64,000 nucleotides of DNA. It comes from Verrucomicrobiaceae bacterium (GTDB lineage Bacteria > Verrucomicrobiota > Verrucomicrobiia > Verrucomicrobiales > Verrucomicrobiaceae). The position numbers were made by a program, and so were the translations under genes. Of the stretch, positions 40,898 through 48,341 are shown one piece after another. The DNA is taken from the NCBI GenBank assembly GCA_947458455.1, contig CANGYJ010000013.1, positions 53,518 to 117,517 on the forward strand, in the 5' to 3' direction. The notes under the pieces are model-generated. The model worked only from the letters and a program-made list of their open reading frames with translations. It ran no database searches and was not told the origin of the DNA. Each line of letters begins with the position of its first letter. Position 1 is the stretch's first letter.

Positions 40898-41188
40898 ATG
40901 GAGACTTATCACCTCGTCATTCGCGGTCAGCAGGCCGGTCCTTTTTCACTGGAGTAGATCCGACGGATTCTGGCTCGCGGAGAAATTCAGCCCGAGCAGC
41001 CTGCGTGGCGTCAGGGCCTGCCGGATTGGAAACCTTTGAGCCAGCTCTTGTCCTTGCAGGGAGGTTCAGCGCCTCCGCCGCTGCCTGCGGGTGCGCCGCC
41101 GATGGTCAAAGCCGCATCGAAATCCCACCTCTGGCTTTGGATCACGCTCGTTCTTGCCGGGGTGCTCATCGTCTTCGCAGCCCCATGA
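40898..41188 (+). pseudogene. GYF_2 (DUF4339) membrane protein gene interrupted by an in-frame TAG
   Basis: From the ATG at 40898 the frame reads METYHLVIRGQQAGPFSLE, then TAG at 40955-40957. It continues as IRRILARGEIQPEQPAWRQG and LPDWKPLSQL, a Pro/Gly linker, and a membrane helix (LWLWITLVLAGVLIVFAAP) to TGA at 41186-41188. Read through, this is a complete 96-codon protein: an N-terminal GYF_2 domain (conserved G..GPFSLE.I, W..GLPDWKPL) and a C-terminal anchor. Relatives usually have Gln at the stop position, so a single C-to-T change (CAG to TAG) explains it. Either the gene is newly inactivated, there is a base error, or amber readthrough occurs. The stop overlaps the next gene's ATG (ATGA), so coupling may be affected. 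Confidence 0.8.
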
Positions 41189-42738
41189 GCTACGCGGCCT
41201 TCTTCCGCTGCTCCGTCTTTTACTTCGAGGGCGGCGAATACTTCGATGCCGATGCGGCGAAGAAGATGTCCAACACGTCAAAAGGCACCTTCCAAGGCTT
41301 TCATCTGCCCGGCGACCATTTCGACATCCTCCATCCCATCACCCATCTCCTCGCCGAAAAGATCATCAAAGGTGGTCCGATCACGATCACCGAGCCGGAA
41401 GTGCGTCAAGCCTACCAAGCCGCCTTTGCCAACAACCTCGCCGCTCAGCTCGCCAAGTGGAATCTCAGTGATGGCGATCTCGCCGCCGTGCTGAAGAAGG
41501 CCGATGCTGATGACGCCATCCCGCACACCGAAACCGATGTGAAGGCCATCGCCGATTCCGTGCGCCGTGTGACGACCCAGGCCTCCTTCGCACCACTTTC
41601 TACGGCCAACATCGCCAGACTGGCTGGCCTGCGGGATGAGATTCTCGATGACGATGTACTCCAGGCTTATGACAAACAAGTGCCTAGCCTTATCGTTCGA
41701 TGGTCCAAGCAGAGAATGAGGGTCAAAGCACCGATGGAAGAAAAAGAACAGCAGCACTTTTTCGCCATCCTCAAGGCGCTGGCGGAATCTTCGCATCAAG
41801 AGGCAGCCATGTTCATCGTCGATCTGGCACGCGCTGCCGCTTTTCCTGATTCCGGGGCTTGGGATGGCATCTTTCGCGCCTTCGATGACGAGCATCCACA
41901 CACCGAGCGGCTGATGAAAGCCCTCTCGAATGATCCACCCGCCAGCTTCACCGGTGTCCTGCTTCTCGACGCGGCCAACAGCCTCGCCCTGGATGGCTGG
42001 CAGGGCACGCATCCGTATGATTCACCGAAGGGCGCGGCATGCCTGCGTGCTTGGCTCGTGGATCGAGAGGTCGAAAACAGCAGCCACGCGCACAGCGCCG
42101 CTCTCGGCACCGCCTTCATCCACACGAAGGATCGCATGGAGTTGGTCGCCCTCGCCTTGAAGCATGCGGACAAGGATGTGCGCCTCGAAGGTGCCTGGGC
42201 GGATCTTCATACCGGAGGCAAGGCCGGGTTCGATTTGCTCACCAAGGCCCGTTTGCAGGTTCACGATTCCAAACGGGCTCGTGACTACCTCAAGGAGCTC
42301 GATCACGAGAAAGACATTCCGAAACAAGCACTCGAACCTGCCTTCATGGCCCAGGCGGACATGTCCCGCTGGCTCCAGCATCCGAACGAACTCGGTGCCG
42401 TGCCGCTCAGCATCGAGGTCTTTGATCATAAAAAGCTTCACTGGCCTCCCACCGATGAAGAGCAGGATCTTTGGCTCATCCGCTTCACCTACCCGTTCAA
42501 GGATGATGCCATGCCGAAAACCGGCTACGGCATGGTGGGCAGCATGACGTGGTCATCGTTTGAAGAATACAAAACGCCACCCACACCCGAGGAGCTGTAT
42601 CTTCACCATGCCACCCTCGAAATGAAGAGTGACGAGCATCGGAGCGAAGACGCCGCGAAGAAAGACGAGGCGCGGAAGACGGCTCTCGAAGCCTTGCAGA
42701 AAGCCAACCCAGGTGTTTTCGATGCGTTGAAGCCGTGA
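41185..42738 (+). CDS. Hypothetical protein, 517 aa, translationally coupled to the broken GYF_2 gene
   Basis: I do not recognise the family. The ATG at 41185 overlaps the GYF_2 stop codon as ATGA and is preferred. The frame stays open back to about 40846, but that part overlaps the GYF_2 reading frame and has no protein-like character. A second candidate start is ATG 41266. The protein is soluble-looking and mostly helical, rich in Ala/Lys/Asp/Glu. It has an aromatic N-terminus (FFRCSVFYFEGGEYF), an H..GDHFDILHPITH stretch near residues 40-55, and a charged helical tail (KKDEARKTALEALQKANP). With the GYF_2 gene just upstream it probably formed a two-gene unit. Function unknown. Confidence 0.75.
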   Translation: MSYAAFFRCSVFYFEGGEYFDADAAKKMSNTSKGTFQGFHLPGDHFDILHPITHLLAEKIIKGGPITITEPEVRQAYQAAFANNLAAQLAKWNLSDGDLAAVLKKADADDAIPHTETDVKAIADSVRRVTTQASFAPLSTANIARLAGLRDEILDDDVLQAYDKQVPSLIVRWSKQRMRVKAPMEEKEQQHFFAILKALAESSHQEAAMFIVDLARAAAFPDSGAWDGIFRAFDDEHPHTERLMKALSNDPPASFTGVLLLDAANSLALDGWQGTHPYDSPKGAACLRAWLVDREVENSSHAHSAALGTAFIHTKDRMELVALALKHADKDVRLEGAWADLHTGGKAGFDLLTKARLQVHDSKRARDYLKELDHEKDIPKQALEPAFMAQADMSRWLQHPNELGAVPLSIEVFDHKKLHWPPTDEEQDLWLIRFTYPFKDDAMPKTGYGMVGSMTWSSFEEYKTPPTPEELYLHHATLEMKSDEHRSEDAAKKDEARKTALEALQKANPGVFDALKP

Positions 42739-42786
42739 ACGATGCGGCGGTGGGGGTGTCGAAATCAGCAACAACCCATCACGGCC

Positions 42787-44631
42787 ATGAACACCACCCT
42801 GATTCCTGCCGAGTCGAAAACCCTCATCGACACCTCCCGCATGAACGCGGGCCAGCGAGCCGCCCTGGAAATGGCGGAAGCCGCCCGCGATGAACGGCGG
42901 AACACCGGCCTCGCCGCAGGCCTTTTCTTCGGCGAGCCGGATTTCACCAGCCTGCTGCCTTTCCCGAAGCAAAGCTTTGAAGATCGTGATCAAGGCGATG
43001 CCTTTCTGCATCGTCTGGAGGGCGTTTTGGATAAATACGCCGATCCCGATTCCATCGACGTCACCGGCGAGATCCCGGATGTGCTGCTCGATGAACTCGC
43101 TCGGATCGGAGCCTTCGGCATCAAGATCCCCGTCAAGCATTGCGGCCTCGGCCTCTCGCAAACCAACTACTCCCGCGCCGCCATGCTGCTCGGCTCCCGC
43201 TGCGGAAATCTCGCCGCCTTGCTCTCCGCACATCAATCCATCGGTGCTCCGCAGCCGCTCATCCTCTTCGGCACCGACGAGCAAAAAGCCAAATACCTCC
43301 CACGCTGCGCCAGCGGTGTGATCAGTGCCTTCGCCCTCACGGAAAACGAAGTCGGCTCCGATCCCGCTCGCATGAAGACCGAGGCGCGACTCGATGGCGA
43401 TCACTACATCCTCAAGGGCGAGAAGCTCTGGTGTACCAACGGTACCAAAGCTGGCCTCATCATCGTGATGGCCCGCACGCCACTTCCAGATAAACCGCAC
43501 GCCACCACCGCCTTCGTCGTCGAAACCAAATGGCCCGGAGTCGAGGTCGTGAACCGCTGCCGCTTCATGGGGCTGAAGGCGCTCTACAATGGCGTTATCC
43601 GCTTCGAGAATGTCCGCGTGCCGGTGGAGAATGTGCTCGGTGGTGTCGGTCGCGGCTTGAAGGTCGCCCTCACCACGCTCAACACCGGACGCATCACCCT
43701 TCCAGCCGCCTGTGCGGGGCTTTCGAAGCGTTGCCTCGACATCAGCACTCGCTGGGCAAAGTCTCGCGAACAGTGGGGCCAGCCCATCGGTCGTCATGCC
43801 GCCGTGGCGGACAAGATCAGCCGCATGGCCGCGGATACCTTCGCCATGGAAAGCGTCGTGCGGTATGTCTCCGCTCTCGTGGACAAGGACAAGAATGCTG
43901 ACGTGCGCCTCGAAGCCGCCATCGGCAAGCTCTGGGGCAGTGAGAAATCCTGGCGCATCATGGATGACACCATGCAAATTCGCGGCGGACGCGGCTTTGA
44001 GACCGCTGCGTCACTCAAAGCCCGTGGCGAGGTGCCCGAGCCGGTTGAGCGACTCTTCCGAGACTCACGCATCAACACCATTTTCGAAGGCAGCAGCGAG
44101 ATCATGAGGCTCTTCATCGCCCGCGAAGCTCTCGATCCACATTTGAAGATCGGTGCGGAGGCCGCGAACAGCACGCTGCCATGGAAAACACGCATCAAAT
44201 CTGTTCTCCGCGCCGCCCGCTTCTACTCCACCTGGTATCCGATGAAATGGCTGCCGCGTGGGGCAGGGGAGATCAAAGAGCTGCTCCATCCCGATTTGCA
44301 GGCCGACCTCGATGCCATCACCCGCCTGAGCCGGAAGCTCGCTCGCGATCTCTTTCTCGCCATGGCTCTCAATGGCCCGAAGCTCGAAAAGCGCCAGGTG
44401 CTACTCGGCCACTTCGTGGATGTGGGCGCGGAGCTTTTCGTCTGGAGTTGTGCGTTGGCGCATGCGGAGAGCCGCATCACCGATGCCAGCACACCGGAGC
44501 ATGAAATCGCCAAACTCGTGCGTCTCGTGCGCTTCTTCGGCAAAATCACGCGCGAACGCATCGCGGCCAGTTTTGCCAAACTGCGTGCCGGACTCGATGT
44601 CGAGAGCTGGAAGGTCGCGCAGGAGGTTTGA
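42787..44631 (+). CDS. Acyl-CoA dehydrogenase family protein, long (VLCAD/ACAD9-like) form
   Basis: FAD-dependent alpha,beta-dehydrogenation of acyl-CoA in beta-oxidation is the expected reaction. From ATG 42787 the protein has 614 residues; an upstream in-frame ATG at 42742 is possible but adds an unconserved leader. Visible features are the FAD-binding stretch ISAFALTENEVGSDP, the LKGEKLWCTNGTKAGL strand, the middle beta-domain, and the C-terminal helical domain with QIRGGRGFE and INTIFEGSSEIMR. The base Glu434 in FEG is at the usual catalytic place. About 170 residues follow the catalytic region, as in very-long-chain and ACAD9-type enzymes rather than the ~380-residue short forms. No electron-transfer flavoprotein gene is nearby. 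Substrate length is not predictable from sequence alone. Confidence 0.93.
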   Translation: MNTTLIPAESKTLIDTSRMNAGQRAALEMAEAARDERRNTGLAAGLFFGEPDFTSLLPFPKQSFEDRDQGDAFLHRLEGVLDKYADPDSIDVTGEIPDVLLDELARIGAFGIKIPVKHCGLGLSQTNYSRAAMLLGSRCGNLAALLSAHQSIGAPQPLILFGTDEQKAKYLPRCASGVISAFALTENEVGSDPARMKTEARLDGDHYILKGEKLWCTNGTKAGLIIVMARTPLPDKPHATTAFVVETKWPGVEVVNRCRFMGLKALYNGVIRFENVRVPVENVLGGVGRGLKVALTTLNTGRITLPAACAGLSKRCLDISTRWAKSREQWGQPIGRHAAVADKISRMAADTFAMESVVRYVSALVDKDKNADVRLEAAIGKLWGSEKSWRIMDDTMQIRGGRGFETAASLKARGEVPEPVERLFRDSRINTIFEGSSEIMRLFIAREALDPHLKIGAEAANSTLPWKTRIKSVLRAARFYSTWYPMKWLPRGAGEIKELLHPDLQADLDAITRLSRKLARDLFLAMALNGPKLEKRQVLLGHFVDVGAELFVWSCALAHAESRITDASTPEHEIAKLVRLVRFFGKITRERIAASFAKLRAGLDVESWKVAQEV

Positions 44632-44643
44632 GGCCATCGGGTT

Positions 44644-44792
44644 CCCCTCACCTAACCTCTCCCCGCAAACATATCAGTCAGCTCACGAATGCCTATCGCG
44701 GGGAGAGGAACCTGAAAGCGCACTCCCTCTCCCCGGCGAGCGGCATGATGCACGGAGAAAGCGTGTTCCGGGGAGAGGGCTGGGGTGAGGGG
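44644..44792 (+). repeat. Palindromic intergenic element, copy 1 (~149 bp)
   Basis: The element begins CCCCTCACCTAACCTCTCCCC and ends GGGGAGAGGGCTGGGGTGAGGGG, giving terminal inverted repeats that are perfect over 9 bp and imperfect over ~22. Inside, CCTCTCCCCGC (44656-44666) and GCGGGGAGAGG (44698-44708) form a perfect 11-bp stem. A homologous element lies in opposite orientation at 52744-52913. It fills the gap between the acyl-CoA dehydrogenase and beta-propeller genes and has no coding capacity. Confidence 0.85.
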
Positions 44793-44864
44793 CCTAGCCA
44801 ACGCCCCAACCTCAGCGATGTCATGAAAACCGGTGCATCATGCGTCGTTCTTCTTCCTCCCCCC

Positions 44865-46001
44865 ATGATTCGCACGTTTTCCGCTCTATTTGCCTCTGCC
44901 ACACTTCTTTCCGCCCAAACGGCGGGTGATTGGATTCATTCCCGAGGTGACGAGGCCATGACTGGCACCTCGCCGGTGGTTCTGAAGTATCCGCTCGAGC
45001 CAGCGTGGCAGTTCAAGACCATGGAAAAGCCGAAAGGGCAGGGGGAGATGCTTGTCTCCAGCCCCATCGTGCGTGGCGGAAAGGTCTTTGTGGGCTGCAA
45101 GGATGGGAAATTCTTTTGCCTCGATCTCGTCACCGGGAAGGAAATCTGGAAGGCGGAAGCCAAAGGAGCCTTCGATGGGGCCGCGACCTTCGCAGGTGAC
45201 CTCGTCGTGGCCGGATGCCAGGATGGTTTTGTGTATGCTTGGAATGCGGAGAGCGGCAAAGAGGCCTGGAAGTATGAAACCGATGCCGAAATCCATGCCG
45301 CCGCCAATGTGTGGACCGATCCCGAAACGAAAGCCCAGCACATCATCATCGGCTCCTACGACTACAACGTCTATTCCCTCGATGCGAAGTCCGGGAAGAA
45401 GGAATGGGCCGCCGAGACCGGCTACTACATCAACGGCGGTGCGGCGGTGGGCGATGGCAAGGTGGTCTTCGGCGGCTGCGATAGCGTGCTGCATGTCCAC
45501 GATGTGAAAACCGGCAAGGAAGAGAAGCAGATCGAGGTCGGCGCCTACATCGGCAACAACGTCGCTATCGCCGATGGCGTCATTTACGTCAGCCACTATG
45601 GCAATCGCGTCGGTGCCTACAGCATCGCCGATGGCATGCAGGTGTGGGAATATGGCGAGCGTGACTTTGAATACTACGCCGCGCCTTCCATCTTGGAAAA
45701 GACGGTCTTCGTCGGCGGTCGAGACAAGCGCTTCCACGCCATCGACCGCGTCACCGGCAAGCAGAAGTGGGAATTCCGCGCTCGCGACCGCATTGATAGC
45801 AGCGCCGTCGTCTGCGGCGGTCAAAGCGTGATCTTCGGCTGCGATGACGGCTACATCTACGCCCTCGATTTGGAGAAAGGCATCGAGCTATGGCGCTTCG
45901 AGGCCGGTTCACCGGTGAAAAGCAGCCCTGCCATCGCCGGAGACTATGTGCTCTTCGGTGCCGACGACGGCCTCGTGTATGCCTTCAAGAATGGGAAGTG
46001 A
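44865..46001 (+). CDS. Exported PQQ-like (WD40-like) beta-propeller protein
   Basis: The protein of 378 residues starts with a signal peptide (MIRTFSALFASATLLSAQ), which fixes ATG 44865 over upstream in-frame ATGs. The remainder is a series of PQQ-type propeller blades, each with a V..G..DG..YALD pattern followed by TGK..W: VTGKEIWKAEAKG, SGKEAWKYETD, SGKKEWAAETGYY, VTGKQKWEFRARD and KGIELWRFEAGSP. Six to seven blades can be read. There is no catalytic extension as in true PQQ alcohol dehydrogenases, so a binding, scaffold or BamB-like role is more likely than an enzyme. The next gene starts 5 bp after its stop, so the two are probably cotranscribed. Confidence 0.9.
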   Translation: MIRTFSALFASATLLSAQTAGDWIHSRGDEAMTGTSPVVLKYPLEPAWQFKTMEKPKGQGEMLVSSPIVRGGKVFVGCKDGKFFCLDLVTGKEIWKAEAKGAFDGAATFAGDLVVAGCQDGFVYAWNAESGKEAWKYETDAEIHAAANVWTDPETKAQHIIIGSYDYNVYSLDAKSGKKEWAAETGYYINGGAAVGDGKVVFGGCDSVLHVHDVKTGKEEKQIEVGAYIGNNVAIADGVIYVSHYGNRVGAYSIADGMQVWEYGERDFEYYAAPSILEKTVFVGGRDKRFHAIDRVTGKQKWEFRARDRIDSSAVVCGGQSVIFGCDDGYIYALDLEKGIELWRFEAGSPVKSSPAIAGDYVLFGADDGLVYAFKNGK

Positions 46002-46006
46002 CGCTC

Positions 46007-46993
46007 ATGCCCATCACCCTCTCCGACATCGCTCGCCAGCTCGGCATCTCGAAGATGACGGTCTCGCGTGCCTTGCGTGGCGAGCGTCATGTGGGGGATG
46101 AGATGCGCCTCAAGGTCTGCCGCATGGCGGAGGAGATGGGCTACCGGCCAGATCCTGAGATCGCGAAGCTCATGACGCACATGCGGCGCACGCGGGCCAA
46201 GGCCGCGCCACGCACACTGGCCTTCGTGTGGGCGGAAAGGGATGCGGAAGAGATCGCCGCCTCATCATGGTCGCAGCAGTTGGTGCTCGGCGCACGTCGG
46301 CAGGCGCAAAGACTCGGTTTTGAGCTGGAGGAGTTTTATCTCAAAGCACGCGGCATGACCGGGCGGCGGCTTTCAGGCATCTTGGAGGCGCGTGGCATTC
46401 CCGGCTTCATTCTCTCGCCACTGATCTCACGCAGTCGCGGGCATGTGAGCATGGATTGGGAGAAGTTTTCGAGTGTCGTGATCGGCCTCGGCTATGCGAG
46501 GCCGGCGCTGCACCGGGTGCATCACCATCACTTCCTCGGCATGATGACGGCCCTGCGCAGGCTGCGAAAGCAGGGGCACAAGCGCATCGGCTTCTACTGC
46601 GGCAGCACCATCAACGAGCGCATGTTCCGCGCATGGTCGGCCAGCTTTCTTGCACACCATCCTCTCTCAAAGCCCGGGGACTTGCTCGCTCTGCGCGAAT
46701 CGCCGTCGAAGCACGACTTCCTCGCCTGGGTGAAAGCGGAGAAGCCGGAGGTGGTCATGGATGGCGGTCACATCATCAAAGATTGGCTCAAAACCATCCC
46801 TGAAGCCCGGCGACCACGTCACGTCAGCCTCGGCTGGCGTGCCGACCATGCCGACGTGCCCGGCATCGACCAACAAGCCGATGTGCTCGGCGCCGCCGCC
46901 GTGGATCTACTCGTCGCGCAGTATCAGCAAAACGAGCGCGGCATTCCCGAGGCACCACGCATCGTGATGACCGAGGGCGTGTGGAGTGGATGA
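46007..46993 (+). CDS. LacI-family transcriptional regulator
   Basis: A 328-residue protein with a LacI helix-turn-helix at residues 2-57 (ITLSDIARQLGISKMTVSRA, then GYRPDP) and a C-terminal periplasmic-binding-protein-like effector domain. The domain shows LRKQGHKRIGFYCG and, near the end, IDQQADVLGAAAVDLLVAQY, both typical of the family's sugar-sensing half. It begins 5 bp after the beta-propeller stop, suggesting one transcript. Targets and effector are unknown; exported propellers of this kind are often part of carbohydrate loci. ATG 46007 is chosen because the HTH starts at residue 2; a GTG at 45998 is possible. Confidence 0.92.
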   Translation: MPITLSDIARQLGISKMTVSRALRGERHVGDEMRLKVCRMAEEMGYRPDPEIAKLMTHMRRTRAKAAPRTLAFVWAERDAEEIAASSWSQQLVLGARRQAQRLGFELEEFYLKARGMTGRRLSGILEARGIPGFILSPLISRSRGHVSMDWEKFSSVVIGLGYARPALHRVHHHHFLGMMTALRRLRKQGHKRIGFYCGSTINERMFRAWSASFLAHHPLSKPGDLLALRESPSKHDFLAWVKAEKPEVVMDGGHIIKDWLKTIPEARRPRHVSLGWRADHADVPGIDQQADVLGAAAVDLLVAQYQQNERGIPEAPRIVMTEGVWSG

Positions 46994-46999
46994 AGCGTC

Positions 47000-48235
47000 T
47001 TAACCTTCCAGAGTGTGGATGAAAAGGCCGGAGCGGAGCTTCGGCTCGAACCACGTGCTCTTAGGGGGCATGATGGCATCCACATCACTGATCGCCATGA
47101 GCTGATCGACGGTGGTGGGATACATGGAGAAGGCCACGGTGTGCTCTTTGGCGTTCACGAGCTTTTCCAGCTCGGCGGTGCCGCGGATGCCGCCGATGAA
47201 ATCAATGCGCTTGCTGGTGCGCGGGTCGTCGATGCCGAGGACGGGCTTGAGCAGGCGGTCCTGGAGGATGCTCACGTCGAGCTGGTCGATGGGGCTGGCG
47301 TTGGGCGCGGGCTTCCATTCGAGCAGGTACCACTGGTCTTTGAGATACATGCTGCACTGGCCGGGCTGCGTGGGCGTTTTCACCGTGGTCGGCTTCATCG
47401 TGAAGATCTCGCCCACCTTCTTGATGAACTCCTCGCGGTCGAGGCAGTTGAGGTCTTTGACGGCGCGGTTGTAGGGCAGAATTTTCAGTTCATTGCCGGG
47501 GAAGAGCACGCTGAGGAACCAGTTGTAATTCTCCTGGCCGGTATGGGCCTTGTTGGCTTCGCGGCGCAGTTTGCTCACGCGGAAGGCGCTGGCGGCGCGG
47601 TGATGACCATCGGCCACGTAGGCGCAGGGCACCTGGCTTTCAAAAAGAGAGGTCAGCGAGACGCAGGTGCCAGTGCCCACACGCCAGACCTGATGACGCA
47701 CGCCATCGGGCGCGTTGATGTCGTAGATTGGCTTTTCGTTTTCGAGCACGCCCTGGATGAGCGCGGCGATGGCGGGACGCTGGCGGTAGGTGAGGAAGAT
47801 GGGGCCGGTGTTGGCGTCGAGCGTGTCCACCAGGCGGGTGCGGTCGTCCTCTTTGTCCTGGCGGGTTTTTTCGTGCTTCTTGATGACGTTCTTCTCGTAG
47901 TCCTCGGTGTGGCAGACGGTGACTAGGCCAGTCTGGCTGTGTCCGGCGATGGTCTGGCGGTAGAGGTACATGCAGGGCTTGTCCTCGCGGACGAGCACAC
48001 CAGCGGATTGCAGCTGGAGGAAGTTTGCCTTCGCCTTCGCATAGACCTCGGCGGAGTAGGGATCGACTTCAGGATCAAGGTCGATCTCGGCGCGGTCCAC
48101 ATGCAGGAGGCTGTGGGGTTTCCCTTGGGCAAGGGCGGCGGCTTCTTCGCGATTCACCACGTCGTAGGGGACGGCGGCGACTTCGGCGGCGTGTTTTGGG
48201 GCGGGGACGAGACCTTTAAAAGTGCGGATGCGCAT
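47000..48235 (-). CDS. DUF1015 family protein
   Basis: The start MRIRTFKGLVPAP matches the usual beginning of DUF1015 proteins, so ATG 48235 is preferred over the in-frame ATG at 48256 (411 residues). Family hallmarks are present: AAVPYDVVNREEA, the motif KKHEKTR, DDRTRLVDTLDANTGP, and YVADGHHRAASA. Members occur widely in bacteria; the domain has been linked by context to serine metabolism, and members are often annotated only as conserved proteins. The histidine-rich DGHH motif suggests catalysis or metal binding, but no reaction is established that I can cite. It converges with the LacI gene, with only 6 bp between the two stops. Confidence 0.9.
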   Translation of the reverse strand: MRIRTFKGLVPAPKHAAEVAAVPYDVVNREEAAALAQGKPHSLLHVDRAEIDLDPEVDPYSAEVYAKAKANFLQLQSAGVLVREDKPCMYLYRQTIAGHSQTGLVTVCHTEDYEKNVIKKHEKTRQDKEDDRTRLVDTLDANTGPIFLTYRQRPAIAALIQGVLENEKPIYDINAPDGVRHQVWRVGTGTCVSLTSLFESQVPCAYVADGHHRAASAFRVSKLRREANKAHTGQENYNWFLSVLFPGNELKILPYNRAVKDLNCLDREEFIKKVGEIFTMKPTTVKTPTQPGQCSMYLKDQWYLLEWKPAPNASPIDQLDVSILQDRLLKPVLGIDDPRTSKRIDFIGGIRGTAELEKLVNAKEHTVAFSMYPTTVDQLMAISDVDAIMPPKSTWFEPKLRSGLFIHTLEG

Positions 48236-48341
48236 GACATCCCGGCGATAAAGCACAGCGGAGCCTTGTCAACCCGGCGGGGCAAAAGCCTCCAGGGCAA
48301 CTTTTCATTTTCCATTTCGCCAGCCTGTTCTGATATGCGGC

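Noticed and set aside
40846..41184. N-terminal extension of the 517-aa gene
   Set aside because: The extension overlaps the GYF_2 frame and has no protein-like pattern; ATG 41185 overlaps the GYF_2 stop as expected for coupled genes.
42553..43977. Minus-strand frame of 474 codons opposite the acyl-CoA dehydrogenase
   Set aside because: Shadow of a well-conserved enzyme gene.
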